Below are positions 42,891 through 52,011 of a DNA stretch of 64,000 nt, in pieces. Under the pieces are notes generated by a model. It saw only the letters and a list, made by a program, of their open reading frames with translations. It was not told the origin of the DNA and did no database searches. Every line of letters starts with the position of its first letter. Within the stretch, counting starts at the first letter, position 1. The position numbers and the translations under genes were made by a program. The stretch is taken from the NCBI GenBank assembly GCA_902826335.1, contig CADEEL010000013.1, positions 1 to 64,000 on the forward strand, read 5' to 3'. This DNA is from an uncultured Alphaproteobacteria bacterium (GTDB taxonomy: Bacteria > Pseudomonadota > Alphaproteobacteria > Caulobacterales > Aquidulcibacteraceae).

Positions 42891-45512
42891 ATGGCTGGCA
42901 TGTTTGGCGCGGGTGGAAAAAAGGCCGAGCGTGCGGAGCGGGGGGAGGCGGATACGCAGGCCTCGCTGTTCAAAAGCGCCGCCTTCGATAGCGCCGCGAC
43001 CGCCATGATGATGGTCGATCGCGATCTCAAGATCACTTACGTCAACGAATCGACGAAGAATCTGCTGCGGGCGAACGCGGCGGCGTTCCGCGCCAACTGG
43101 CCCAGCTTCGATCCGGAGCGGATCATCGGCGCGTGCATCGACATGTTTCACAAGAACCCGTCGCACCAGCGCCAAATTCTCGCCGATCCCTCCCGCATGC
43201 CCTTCCGCACCGACATCACGGTGGGGGATCTCAAATTCGCGCTCAATGTGAGCGCCGTGTTCGACGCGGATCGGCGTCATGTGGGCAACATCCTGCAATG
43301 GGACGACGTCACCGCCACGCGCCTGAACGCCGGCATGCTCAACGCGCTGCAAAAATCGCAGGCGGTGATTGAATTTGGGCTGGACGGAAAGATCGTCAAC
43401 GCCAACGAGAATTTCCTCAAGACGCTCGGCTATACGATCGAGGAGATTCGCGGCCAGCACCATTCCATGTTCGTCGAGGCGAATTATCGCCAAAGCGCGG
43501 ACTACCGCGCGTTCTGGGACAAGCTGGGGCGCGGCGAATTCCAGGCGGGCAAGTTCCTGCGCATCGGCAAGGGCGGGCGCGAAGTCTGGATTCAGGCATC
43601 CTACAACCCAATCCTCGACGGCAATGGCAAGCCCTTCAAGGTGGTCAAATTCGCCAACGACATCACCGAGGCGGAGCATGCGGCGCGGGCGGCGCTGTTC
43701 AAGAGCTCGGCGTTCGAGGGCTCATCGGTCGCGATGATGATGGTCGATCGCGATCTCAAGATCACGTATGTCAATGAGTCGACGAAGAAGCTGCTGCAGG
43801 ATAACGCCGCGGCGTTCCGCGCCATCTGGCCGAGCTTCAATCCTGACGCCATTCTCGGCGCGTGCATCGATATGTTCCATAAGAACCCCGCGCATCAGCG
43901 CCAGATTCTGGCCAATCCTTCGCGCCTTCCGCACAAGACCGATATCAGCGTCGGCGATCTCAAATTCGCGCTCAATGTGAGCGGCGTGTTCGATGCGCAG
44001 CGCAATTATGTGGGCAACGTCCTTGAGTGGGATAATGTCACCGAGACGCGACTCAATACGGGCATGCTCGCGGCGCTGAATCGGTCCCAGGCGGTGATCG
44101 AATTTTCGCTCGACGGCAAGATTTTGAACGCGAACGAGAATTTCCTGCGCACGCTGGGCTATTCACTCAGCGAGATCGTCGGCCAGCACCATTCCATATT
44201 TGTGGAGCCGGGCTATCGCCAGAGCGGCGAGTATCGTGCGTTCTGGGAAAAGCTTGGGCGCGGGGAATTCGACGCCGGCAAGTATTTGCGCATCGGGCGG
44301 GGCGGCAAGGAAATCTGGATTCAGGCTTCCTACAATCCAATTCTCGACGGGAATGGAAAGCCGTTCAAGGTCGTTAAGTTCGCGGACGATATTACCGCGA
44401 TCGAGAACGAGCGCACGCGCAACGAGCAAGAGCGCGCGGCCAAGGCGGCAGAGCAGGCGCGTGTCGTTGAGGTATTGGCCTCTAATCTCAAGCATTTGTC
44501 GGATGGCGATCTTACGGGACGAATTCTGGAAGTGTTCCCAGGCGATTACGAAAAACTGCGCGCCGATTTCAATTTGGCGATGGATAAGCTGCAAGACGCG
44601 ATGCAAGCCATCGTGCTCAACGCCAGCGGCATCCGCACGGGCGCGGGTGAAATCAGCCAGGCCGCGGATGATCTCTCGCGTCGCACCGAGCAACAGGCGG
44701 CGAGCCTTGAAGAAACGGCGGCGGCGCTCGATGAAATCACGGCCACTGTGCGCAAGACGGCGGAGGGCGCGAAGCAGGCCAATACCGTTGTGTCCGGCGC
44801 GCGCAGCGACGCCGAGGCAAGCGGGCTTGTGGTGCGCGAAGCCGTGGCGGCGATGAGCGAAATCGAGAAATCATCGCGCCAAATCTCGCAGATCATCGGC
44901 GTCATCGACGAAATCTCGTTCCAGACAAACCTTCTGGCGCTCAACGCCGGCGTCGAAGCGGCGCGGGCGGGCGATGCGGGGCGGGGCTTTGCGGTTGTCG
45001 CTTCGGAAGTGCGCGCTTTGGCGCAGCGCTCGTCAGAGGCGGCGAAGGAGATCAAGGGGCTCATCTCGGCGAGCACGCAGCATGTTGAAACCGGCGTGGG
45101 TCTCGTCGGGCGCACAGGCAAGGCGCTTGAATTGATCGTCACGAAAGTTGGCGAGATCAACAGTCTCGTTTCGGAAATCGCAGCGTCCGCGCAAGAACAA
45201 GCGACTGGCCTTGCCGAAGTGAACACTGCGATAAACCAGATGGATCAGGTGACGCAGCAGAATGCGGCCATGGTCGAGCAGTCCACGGCGGCGAGCCATT
45301 CGCTAACGCAGGAGGCCGAAGAGCTGGCGCGTGCGACGGCGCGGTTCCAAACGGGCGGGGAAACCGATGCGGCGCCGGCGCCTGTGCGGCGCGGCGGTTC
45401 GCATGGGGCTAAGGCCGCGCAGCCGGTCGCGGCGCAGCGCAAGCGTGTGGCGGCGTTCGCCGCCACGCAGGGCGCGACCGCGCTGAAGGACGACGATTGG
45501 AAAGACTTCTAA
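42891..45512 (+). CDS. Soluble PAS-containing chemotaxis receptor
   Basis: An 873-residue methyl-accepting chemotaxis protein with no membrane segment, so cytoplasmic. The first 500 residues contain four PAS domains arranged as a tandem copy of a two-PAS unit (residues about 26-260 and 269-503; offset 243 residues). Then follow a HAMP-like linker (about 525-575) and the signalling domain with the hairpin tip EISFQTNLLALNAGVEAARAGDAGRGFAVVA. The C-terminus DDDWKDF resembles the tethering pentapeptide (NWETF type) that recruits CheR/CheB. GGAGGG precedes ATG 42891. First gene of the che operon; which signal it senses is unknown. Confidence 0.9.
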   Translation: MAGMFGAGGKKAERAERGEADTQASLFKSAAFDSAATAMMMVDRDLKITYVNESTKNLLRANAAAFRANWPSFDPERIIGACIDMFHKNPSHQRQILADPSRMPFRTDITVGDLKFALNVSAVFDADRRHVGNILQWDDVTATRLNAGMLNALQKSQAVIEFGLDGKIVNANENFLKTLGYTIEEIRGQHHSMFVEANYRQSADYRAFWDKLGRGEFQAGKFLRIGKGGREVWIQASYNPILDGNGKPFKVVKFANDITEAEHAARAALFKSSAFEGSSVAMMMVDRDLKITYVNESTKKLLQDNAAAFRAIWPSFNPDAILGACIDMFHKNPAHQRQILANPSRLPHKTDISVGDLKFALNVSGVFDAQRNYVGNVLEWDNVTETRLNTGMLAALNRSQAVIEFSLDGKILNANENFLRTLGYSLSEIVGQHHSIFVEPGYRQSGEYRAFWEKLGRGEFDAGKYLRIGRGGKEIWIQASYNPILDGNGKPFKVVKFADDITAIENERTRNEQERAAKAAEQARVVEVLASNLKHLSDGDLTGRILEVFPGDYEKLRADFNLAMDKLQDAMQAIVLNASGIRTGAGEISQAADDLSRRTEQQAASLEETAAALDEITATVRKTAEGAKQANTVVSGARSDAEASGLVVREAVAAMSEIEKSSRQISQIIGVIDEISFQTNLLALNAGVEAARAGDAGRGFAVVASEVRALAQRSSEAAKEIKGLISASTQHVETGVGLVGRTGKALELIVTKVGEINSLVSEIAASAQEQATGLAEVNTAINQMDQVTQQNAAMVEQSTAASHSLTQEAEELARATARFQTGGETDAAPAPVRRGGSHGAKAAQPVAAQRKRVAAFAATQGATALKDDDWKDF
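42966..44397 (+). repeat. In-frame tandem duplication inside receptor gene
   Basis: Two copies of about 703 bases, 42966-43668 and 43695-44397, offset by exactly 729 bases (243 codons). Both begin CTGTTCAA and end with a GACATCACC-like triplet series, and the proteins share long identical stretches such as MMMVDRDLKITYVNESTK. The DNA differs at many third positions, so the duplication is not very recent. Confidence 0.9.
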
Positions 45513-45513
45513 C

Positions 45514-45783
45514 ATGTCGGCGCCCTTTCTTTTGCCCAGGGTGCTCGATCTCGGCGCCGCCGGCCCGCTTTGGTCGGCGCTGGCCGCGCAGCGCGGCCAT
45601 GGGCTGACGCTCGACGCCTCGGAGGTTGAGCGGCTTGGCGGCTTGTGTCTGCAAGTGCTGCTCGCCGCGCGCACGGCCTGGGCCGGCGATGGGTTTCAAA
45701 TCATCAATCCCTCGCCGGCGTTTTGCGCGGGCGCGGAGCTCATGGGCGCCGCCAATCTGTGCGGCGCCAAGGAGGCGCCATGA
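45514..45783 (+). CDS. STAS-domain chemotaxis protein
   Basis: An 89-residue single STAS domain. LTLDASEVERLGGLCLQVLLAARTAW and FQIINPSPAFCAGAEL match the STAS core; the usual phospho-Ser position is Gly-Gly (ERLGGLCLQ), so switching by phosphorylation is doubtful. It occupies the place of the small gene (CC0431, cheX in my recollection) between the receptor and cheY in the Caulobacter cluster. It begins one base after the receptor stop and overlaps cheY by four bases (ATGA). Confidence 0.8.
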   Translation: MSAPFLLPRVLDLGAAGPLWSALAAQRGHGLTLDASEVERLGGLCLQVLLAARTAWAGDGFQIINPSPAFCAGAELMGAANLCGAKEAP

Positions 45784-46148
45784 CGGGGCGGACGATCCTC
45801 ACTGTCGATGATTCCCGGATGATGCGGGAGATGCTGCTTATGGTGCTGCGCGACGCGGGCTTCAATGTCGTGCAGGCGGAAGACGGCGTCGATGGGCTGA
45901 GCGTGCTTTCCGCCACGAGCCCTGACGTCATCATCACCGATATCAACATGCCGCGCATGGATGGGTACGGCTTCATCGAGCATGTGCGCAAGGATGAGCG
46001 TCATCGCGCGACGCCGATACTCGTTCTCTCCACAGAGAGCGCGCCGGAGAAAAAAGCGCGTGCGCGCGAGGCGGGCGCGACGGGTTGGATCGTCAAGCCA
46101 TTCAACGCGGACAATTTACTCGGCGCCATTCGCCGCGTCTCGGCTTGA
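45780..46148 (+). CDS. cheY: Chemotaxis response regulator CheY (first)
   Basis: A 122-residue single receiver: acid pocket VDDSRMM (D10, D11), phospho-acceptor D54 in ITDINMPRMDG, switch Ser in LVLSTES and Lys in WIVKPFNADN. CheA phosphorylates such proteins, which then bind the flagellar switch. ATG at 45780 overlaps the STAS gene stop. It is one of three CheY-like proteins in the operon. Confidence 0.93.
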   Translation: MTGRTILTVDDSRMMREMLLMVLRDAGFNVVQAEDGVDGLSVLSATSPDVIITDINMPRMDGYGFIEHVRKDERHRATPILVLSTESAPEKKARAREAGATGWIVKPFNADNLLGAIRRVSA

Positions 46149-46160
46149 GGAGGCGCGCCC

Positions 46161-48308
46161 GTGGATCCGCTTGAATCGATCAAGGTCACCTTCTTCCAGG
46201 AGTGTGACGAACTGCTCGCCGATCTCGAGGCGGGATTGCTGGCGCTCGAAAGCGGGCAGGGCGACAGCGACACGATCAATGCGGTGTTTCGCGCGGTGCA
46301 TTCGGTCAAAGGCGGGGCGGGCGCCTTCGGATTCGAGCCGATGGTGAAGTTCGCGCACGTGTTCGAAACGGCGCTGGACGCGATGCGGTCCGGTTCGCTC
46401 GCGGCCGAGACCGATACGCTCAAGACCATGCTGCGCGCCTCCGATGTGCTGGCCGATCATGTGCAGGCCGCGAAAGGGCAAGGCGCTGTCGATGAGGCGC
46501 GGACGCTGACCATGGCGGAGGAGCTTGCGGCCTTGACGGCCCCGCCCGAGACCGCGTTGGGGAGTGTTGCGCCGATGGGCGCGGCGGCCGATGAGCCGCC
46601 CACGGACGAATGGGGATTTCGCCCGCTCAAAATGGCGATCGACGGGCCCGCCGAGGACGGCGATGGCTGGACGCTCATCATGCGGCCGAAGGCGGAGATG
46701 TACGCCAAGGGCGACGATGCGGCGATCCTGCTGCGAGAACTTGGCCGGCTCGGACCTTGCGAAGCATCGTTCGAGGATTCGGCGCTGCCGGAGTTTGATT
46801 TCCTTAATCCCGAAGCCTCCTATCTTGTGTGGCGCGTGAAAATTCCGGGCGATGTGGCGGAGGCCGCGATCCGGGACGTGTTCGATTTCGTCGGCGATGA
46901 GTGCCCGATTGACTTGACGCGCGGCGAGGCCGCGGCGCTTGCGCCAGGGCCCGTTGCGCCGGTTGTCGATATCGACGCCTTGCTGCAGGCCGCGAAAGCG
47001 GAGACGGCCGCGAGTGCGCCGAAGCCCTTGGCGGCGGCGGCGCCCGCGCCGAGCGGAGAGGATCCCGCCGCCAAGGACAGCGCCAAGGCGCCCGGGCCGG
47101 GCGCGGCGGCGACGATTCGCGTCGATCTCGACCGTGTCGATCGCTTGATCGATCTCGTTGGCGAATTGGTGATCAATCAGGCGATGCTGCAACAGCGCGT
47201 CGGCGAGAGCGATCTGGCGCGCTCATCGACGGTGGCGATCGGCCTTGACGAACTCGAGCAATTGACGCGCGAAATCCAAGACAGCGTCATGGCGATCCGC
47301 GCGCAGCCTGTGAAATCCGTGTTCCAGCGTATGCCGCGGCTGGTGCGCGAGATTGCGGGCTCAACCGGTAAGCAAGTGCGTCTTGTCACCGAGGGCGAGA
47401 ATACCGAAGTCGACAAGACGGTGATCGAGCGGCTGTCCGACCCGATTACGCACATGTTGCGCAACGCTATCGATCACGGCCTCGAAACGCCTGAAGAGCG
47501 CATGGCCGCGGGCAAGCCAGCCGAGGGCGTCGTGCGCCTGGCGGCCTTGCATCGCTCCGGACGCATCGTGCTTGAAGTGTCGGACGACGGCAAAGGCATC
47601 AATCGCAAGCGCGTGCGGGAGATCGCCGTCAATAAGGGCCTCATCGGCGCCGATGCGCAATTGAGCGACGACGAGATCGACAATTTGATTTTCCTGCCGG
47701 GTTTTTCGACGGCCACGGTCGTGTCGAACATCTCGGGCCGCGGCGTCGGCATGGATGTGGTCAAGCGCTCGATCCAGGCGCTGGGCGGGCGCATCTCGAT
47801 CAGCTCGCAACCGGGGCGCGGATCAACGTTTACGCTCTCGCTGCCGCTAACGCTCGCTGTGCTCGACGGCATGGTCGTGACGGCGGCGGGGCAGACGCTG
47901 GTGGCGCCGCTCACCGCCATCATTGAGACGCTGCAGCCCAAGCCGGGCGAGGTGCGCCCGCTCGGGCCGCGCGGCGCCGTGCTCGCCGTGCGCGGGGCGC
48001 ATGTGCCGCTCATCGATATCGGCGTGGCGTTGGGCTGGCGCGACATTCCGATCGATCCCACGGCGGGTGTTACCTTGCTCGTTGAGAGCGAAGTCGGCGG
48101 GCGCGCGGCGCTCGTCGTCGATGCGATCCAGGGGCAAAGGCAGGTCGTCATCAAGAGTCTCGAATCCAATTTCCAGCGCGTGGAGGCGATCGCGGCGGCG
48201 ACTATTCTCGGCGATGGGCGCGTGGCGCTTATCCTCGATGTCGACGCCGTGATCGACGCGCGCTTCCTTGAACGCATTGAACCCGTGTCCCTAGCGAAGG
48301 CGAGCTGA
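46161..48308 (+). CDS. cheA: Chemotaxis histidine kinase CheA
   Basis: A 715-residue kinase. The N-terminal HPt domain has the phospho-His H47 (RAVHSVKGGAGAFGF). A middle region (about 150-300) includes a CheY-binding-type segment and an Ala/Pro-rich linker. The dimerisation domain begins near IRVDLDRVDRLIDLVGELVINQAML. The ATPase core shows NAIDHGLETPEER (N box), DDGKGI and GRGVGMDVV, and a CheW-like domain closes the protein. GTG 46161 is the start, with GAGGAGG seven bases upstream. Confidence 0.95.
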   Translation: MDPLESIKVTFFQECDELLADLEAGLLALESGQGDSDTINAVFRAVHSVKGGAGAFGFEPMVKFAHVFETALDAMRSGSLAAETDTLKTMLRASDVLADHVQAAKGQGAVDEARTLTMAEELAALTAPPETALGSVAPMGAAADEPPTDEWGFRPLKMAIDGPAEDGDGWTLIMRPKAEMYAKGDDAAILLRELGRLGPCEASFEDSALPEFDFLNPEASYLVWRVKIPGDVAEAAIRDVFDFVGDECPIDLTRGEAAALAPGPVAPVVDIDALLQAAKAETAASAPKPLAAAAPAPSGEDPAAKDSAKAPGPGAAATIRVDLDRVDRLIDLVGELVINQAMLQQRVGESDLARSSTVAIGLDELEQLTREIQDSVMAIRAQPVKSVFQRMPRLVREIAGSTGKQVRLVTEGENTEVDKTVIERLSDPITHMLRNAIDHGLETPEERMAAGKPAEGVVRLAALHRSGRIVLEVSDDGKGINRKRVREIAVNKGLIGADAQLSDDEIDNLIFLPGFSTATVVSNISGRGVGMDVVKRSIQALGGRISISSQPGRGSTFTLSLPLTLAVLDGMVVTAAGQTLVAPLTAIIETLQPKPGEVRPLGPRGAVLAVRGAHVPLIDIGVALGWRDIPIDPTAGVTLLVESEVGGRAALVVDAIQGQRQVVIKSLESNFQRVEAIAAATILGDGRVALILDVDAVIDARFLERIEPVSLAKAS

Positions 48309-48311
48309 CCC

Positions 48312-48776
48312 ATGGACCAGATCGAAAACTCGCATGATGAATTCGAACTCATCTCGTTTTGCATCGGGGATCAGGAATTCTGCCTCGATATCATGGCCGT
48401 GCGCGAAATTCGCGGCTGGACGCAGGCGACGCCGTTGCCTCACTCGCCGAGCTATGTGCGCGGCGTGATCAATCTGCGCGGCGCCGTTCTGCCCATTCTT
48501 GATCTGAAGACGCGCCTGGGGCTCGGCGTCACGGAAGTGAGTCCGCGCAGTGTGATCATCGTGGTCCATATTGGCGGACGCCTCGTCGGGCTGCTCGTGG
48601 ACGCCGTTTCGGAAATTTTGGCGACCACGAAGGCCTCGATCCAGCCGACGCCGAATGTCGCGTGCGATACGGTCAATCGCTTTGTGCGCGGCATCATCGC
48701 ACTCGAGGGGCGCATGGTGTCCTGGATATCGCTCGATCACATCCTGCCAGAACAGGAGGCGGCCGAGGCCGCATGA
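48312..48776 (+). CDS. cheW: Chemotaxis coupling protein CheW
   Basis: A 154-residue protein, [25 protein letters not shown] then [23 protein letters not shown] and [12 protein letters not shown], the full CheW pattern. It links the receptor to CheA. Begins three bases after cheA and overlaps cheR by four bases (ATGA). Confidence 0.95.
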   Translation: MDQIENSHDEFELISFCIGDQEFCLDIMAVREIRGWTQATPLPHSPSYVRGVINLRGAVLPILDLKTRLGLGVTEVSPRSVIIVVHIGGRLVGLLVDAVSEILATTKASIQPTPNVACDTVNRFVRGIIALEGRMVSWISLDHILPEQEAAEAA

Positions 48777-49648
48777 GCGCCGCGCCCGCCCCCCGCCGCG
48801 CGCGCGCCGTCCTGGTCGAAGGCGAATACGCCTTCACGGCCGAGGATTTCCGCCGCATCGCCGATCTGCTCAAGGCGCAGTCGGGCATTCACCTCGCCGA
48901 GGCGAAGGCGTCGCTCGTCTATTCGCGGCTGGCCAAACGGCTGCGCACGCTGGGGCTCAGATCGTTCGCGGATTATTGCGCGCTTGTAGCGTCGCCCGAT
49001 GGAGTTGAGGAGCGCAGCGCCATGCTCGCGGCGCTGACCACCAACGTCACGCGCTTCTATCGCGAACCACATCATTTCGATCATTTGCGCGATCGTGTGC
49101 TGAAGCCCATGGCCGACGCGGCGCGCGCGGGCGGGCGCATACGGATCTGGTCCTCGGCGTGCTCGACGGGGCAGGAGCCCTATTCGATCGCGCTCACCGT
49201 GCTTGATGTGTTGCCGGAGGCGGCGCGTCTCAATGTGCGGATTCTCGCCACGGATATCGATCCAATCGTTGTTCAGACTGCGCGGACGGGCGTCTATAAT
49301 TCAGAGGCCGTGTCGCCGATCCCGAAAACGCTGCGTGATCGTCATCTCATAAGGGAGCGCGACGGCGAGCACTGGCGCGTTGGAGAAGAGGCGCGCGCGC
49401 TCATTACGTTCAATCAGCTCAATCTCATCGGCGATTGGCCGATGCGCGGGGCGTTCGATGTCATCTTCTGCCGCAACGTCGTCATCTATTTCGAGGAAGA
49501 CACACAAAACATGATCTGGTCGCGCTTTCGCTCCTGCCTCGCGCCGCGCGGTCGGCTCTATGTCGGCCATTCCGAGCGCGTGGATGCGCAGGGGTTCGAG
49601 AGCGATGGCCTCACAGTTTATCGGCTGGCGAATGGGGTGCGCGCATGA
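48773..49648 (+). CDS. cheR: Chemotaxis methyltransferase CheR
   Basis: A 291-residue SAM-dependent methyltransferase that methylates glutamates of receptors. The N-terminal helical domain (about 20-85) is followed by [17 protein letters not shown], the SAM motif [24 protein letters not shown] and [21 protein letters not shown] is near the C-terminus. ATG 48773 overlaps the cheW stop (ATGA). Confidence 0.95.
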   Translation: MSAAPAPRRARAVLVEGEYAFTAEDFRRIADLLKAQSGIHLAEAKASLVYSRLAKRLRTLGLRSFADYCALVASPDGVEERSAMLAALTTNVTRFYREPHHFDHLRDRVLKPMADAARAGGRIRIWSSACSTGQEPYSIALTVLDVLPEAARLNVRILATDIDPIVVQTARTGVYNSEAVSPIPKTLRDRHLIRERDGEHWRVGEEARALITFNQLNLIGDWPMRGAFDVIFCRNVVIYFEEDTQNMIWSRFRSCLAPRGRLYVGHSERVDAQGFESDGLTVYRLANGVRA

Positions 49649-50661
49649 GCAGGGTGCGTGTTCTTGTTGTGGACGATTCCGCCACCATGCGGGGCGTCAT
49701 TACCGCCGCGTTGCGGCGCGATCCCGACATAGAGGTGATCGGCGGCGCTGGCGATCCGCTCGAAGCGCGCGAAGCGATCAAGGCGCTGTCGCCCGATGTG
49801 ATCACGCTCGATGTTGAAATGCCGAAGATGAGCGGCATCGAGTTCCTGGACAAGATCATGAGGTTGCGGCCCATGCCGGTGATCATGGTGTCGACGCTGA
49901 CGCAGGCGGGCGCGGCGATTTCGCTGCAAGCGCTTGAGATCGGCGCGTTCGATTGCGTGGGCAAGCCGGATTTCGATGGCCTCGCGGAGAAGGTTAAGGC
50001 GGCGGCGAAGGCGCGCGTGCGACCGCTGGGCGAGGCGCCGCGTCCGCAACCGCCGCCGGCATCCTATCGGCCAAATGAGCGGGTCATCGCGATCGGCTCG
50101 TCTACGGGCGGGGTCGAGGCGCTGATCACGGTTCTTGCCGGTTTTCCGAAGAATTGTCCGCCTACGGTGATTACACAGCACATGCCGGCGACGTTCACCA
50201 AGAGTTTCGCCGCGCGGCTCGATCGCCTGTGCGAACCGAGCGTGGAGGAAGCGTGGGATGGTGCGCCGCTGCGCATCGGGTCGATATATCTGGCCCCAGG
50301 CGGGCCCGCGCATTTGGAGGTCAAGGGCGGATTGCATCCGACTTGTCGATTGCGAGAGAGCGATCTGGTGAACGGCCATCGGCCGTCGGTCGATGTGCTG
50401 TTTCAGTCCGTGAACGAGGCGTTTGGCGCGCGCAGCGTAGGCGTCATTCTTACCGGGATGGGTAAGGACGGCGCCAAGGGCCTCAAGGCGCTGCGCGATG
50501 CCGGCGCGCGCACGATCGGGCAGGATGAGGATTCTTGCGTGGTCTATGGCATGCCCAAGGCCGCTTACGAACTTGGCGCCGTCGAGCGGCAATTGACGCT
50601 GTCGAAAATCGGCCGTGCGGCGCTTGAACTGTGCACTTCGGAAATGAAGGGGGCCGCCTAA
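49645..50661 (+). CDS. cheB: Chemotaxis methylesterase CheB
   Basis: A 338-residue protein: receiver domain (VVDDSATMR, phospho-acceptor in [10 protein letters not shown], Lys in CVGKPDF) joined by a Pro-rich linker to the methylesterase domain with catalytic Ser (IGSSTGG), His (ITQHMP) and Asp (GMGKDGAKG). It removes receptor methyl groups and can deamidate. ATG 49645 overlaps the cheR stop. Confidence 0.95.
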   Translation: MSRVRVLVVDDSATMRGVITAALRRDPDIEVIGGAGDPLEAREAIKALSPDVITLDVEMPKMSGIEFLDKIMRLRPMPVIMVSTLTQAGAAISLQALEIGAFDCVGKPDFDGLAEKVKAAAKARVRPLGEAPRPQPPPASYRPNERVIAIGSSTGGVEALITVLAGFPKNCPPTVITQHMPATFTKSFAARLDRLCEPSVEEAWDGAPLRIGSIYLAPGGPAHLEVKGGLHPTCRLRESDLVNGHRPSVDVLFQSVNEAFGARSVGVILTGMGKDGAKGLKALRDAGARTIGQDEDSCVVYGMPKAAYELGAVERQLTLSKIGRAALELCTSEMKGAA

Positions 50662-51050
50662 TGCCCGCCGCCGCCGCCATCAAGGTGCTCGTCGTCGACG
50701 ATCAGATGACGATGCGGGCGCTCATTCGCTCAAGCCTGCAGCAGATCGGATTCAAGGAGATCGAGGATGCGCCCGATGGCGAGGAGGGGTTCAAGGCGCT
50801 GCTTTCGCGCCCCTCCCATCTCGTCATTTCCGATTTCAATATGCCGAAATTGGACGGGCTTTCTTTTTTGCGCGCCGTGCGCGGCCATGAACCGATCCGA
50901 AAGACAGCCTTCATTATGCTGACCGGCCGCGCGGACAAGGAACTTGTCCAGCGCGCCATGCAGCATGGCGTTAACAATTACATCACCAAACCGTTCACGG
51001 TGGCCGCGCTCCGTGAAAAGATAGAGGAAGTGTTCGGCGCACTGACATGA
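50661..51050 (+). CDS. cheY: Chemotaxis response regulator CheY (second)
   Basis: A 129-residue receiver. D13 and D14 form the acid pocket, D58 in VISDFNMPKLDG is the phospho-acceptor, the switch Thr is in IMLTGRAD and Lys in YITKPFTVA. The fit to motor-binding CheY (with AAIKVLVVDDQMTMR) is better than for the first copy, so it is a good candidate for the main motor signal, by analogy with CheYII. TAATG overlaps the cheB stop. Confidence 0.93.
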   Translation: MPAAAAIKVLVVDDQMTMRALIRSSLQQIGFKEIEDAPDGEEGFKALLSRPSHLVISDFNMPKLDGLSFLRAVRGHEPIRKTAFIMLTGRADKELVQRAMQHGVNNYITKPFTVAALREKIEEVFGALT

Positions 51051-51625
51051 GCACGCTCCACGCTTACGCATCGGATCGCGATCCGGAGGTCGCCAGCGCG
51101 CGCATGGTTCATGTCGTGCAGGGCGAATACGCGATCGTGGCCGAGCCCGACGTGGTGCTGACGACAATCCTCGGCTCGTGCGTGGCGGCCTGCATCACAG
51201 ATCCCATGGCGCGCGTCGGCGGCATGAACCATTTTCTCCTTCCAGGCTCGAAAGAAGCTGGGAGCGACTCGCTCAAGTACGGCGTCCACTCGATGGAGCT
51301 TCTGATCAACGGGCTGCTGCAACGCGGCGCGATGCGATCGCGCCTGCAAGCCAAGCTTTTCGGCGGCGCGCACGTGGTGGTGGGCCTTTCGGATGTCGGC
51401 CAGCAAAATTGCGAGTTCGCCGAGCGATTTCTTACGGCGGAAAACATCGCTTGCATGGGCAAGAGCCTGGGCGGGGATCGCGCGCGACGCATTCGCTATT
51501 GGCCGCTGACGGGGCGCGCCTCCATGCAATTGCTGGCGCCGACGGAGCGGCAGGTGTTCGAGGCCGAACGCCGGCGCGGCGCGCCGCCGCCGCCGCCAGC
51601 GGCCGGTGATGTGGAGCTGTTCTGA
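51047..51625 (+). CDS. cheD: Receptor deamidase CheD
   Basis: A 192-residue CheD with the catalytic cysteine in TILGSCVAAC and GGMNHFLLPG, and the His in VKLFGGAH-type form (KLFGGAHVV). It deamidates glutamines on receptors before methylation. The protein ends with a Pro run and GDVELF, a tail almost identical to the GDVEFF ending of the next gene. ATG 51047 overlaps cheY (ATGA). Confidence 0.92.
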   Translation: MSTLHAYASDRDPEVASARMVHVVQGEYAIVAEPDVVLTTILGSCVAACITDPMARVGGMNHFLLPGSKEAGSDSLKYGVHSMELLINGLLQRGAMRSRLQAKLFGGAHVVVGLSDVGQQNCEFAERFLTAENIACMGKSLGGDRARRIRYWPLTGRASMQLLAPTERQVFEAERRRGAPPPPPAAGDVELF

Positions 51626-52002
51626 TGTCGAGCGCGGCGATTGCGGCGCACGAAGCGCCGGAGACAGAACGCGCCCTGGGCGAGATGTGTGCGCGTCTGG
51701 CGCTGGAAATCGAGCTCTTGCGTCTGATTGGCGTGCGCATCGAGCAATCCTTGTGCGCCTCGACCGCTGCACTTGGCCTCGATTCCGAACGCGTGCGCGA
51801 TCTTCAACAACTCGATCTTCTGATGCAACACCTCGCGGCGCTGCGGGATTTCATGGGTGCGCTTTCCAGTTTGCCGGAAACAGCCACGCCGCTCGATGCG
51901 CGCGCGGCGCTGGAGCGCATCACGCTGGCCGAGATGAAAAACCGTCTCGGTGGTGAGGCAAGCGTTGTAGACGCCAATAGCGGTGACGTGGAATTTTTTT
52001 AG
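51625..52002 (+). CDS. cheU: CheU-like chemotaxis protein
   Basis: A 125-residue, mostly helical protein with no recognised domain; it occupies the place of cheU between cheD and the third cheY in Caulobacter, which is the basis for the name. Helices at about 15-45 and 55-80 could form a coiled pair like a small CheZ, but no catalytic residue can be named. It ends GDVEFF, which is shared with the CheD end. TGATG overlaps the cheD stop, so the two are translated together. Confidence 0.65.
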   Translation: MSSAAIAAHEAPETERALGEMCARLALEIELLRLIGVRIEQSLCASTAALGLDSERVRDLQQLDLLMQHLAALRDFMGALSSLPETATPLDARAALERITLAEMKNRLGGEASVVDANSGDVEFF

Positions 52003-52011
52003 GACGAAGAT

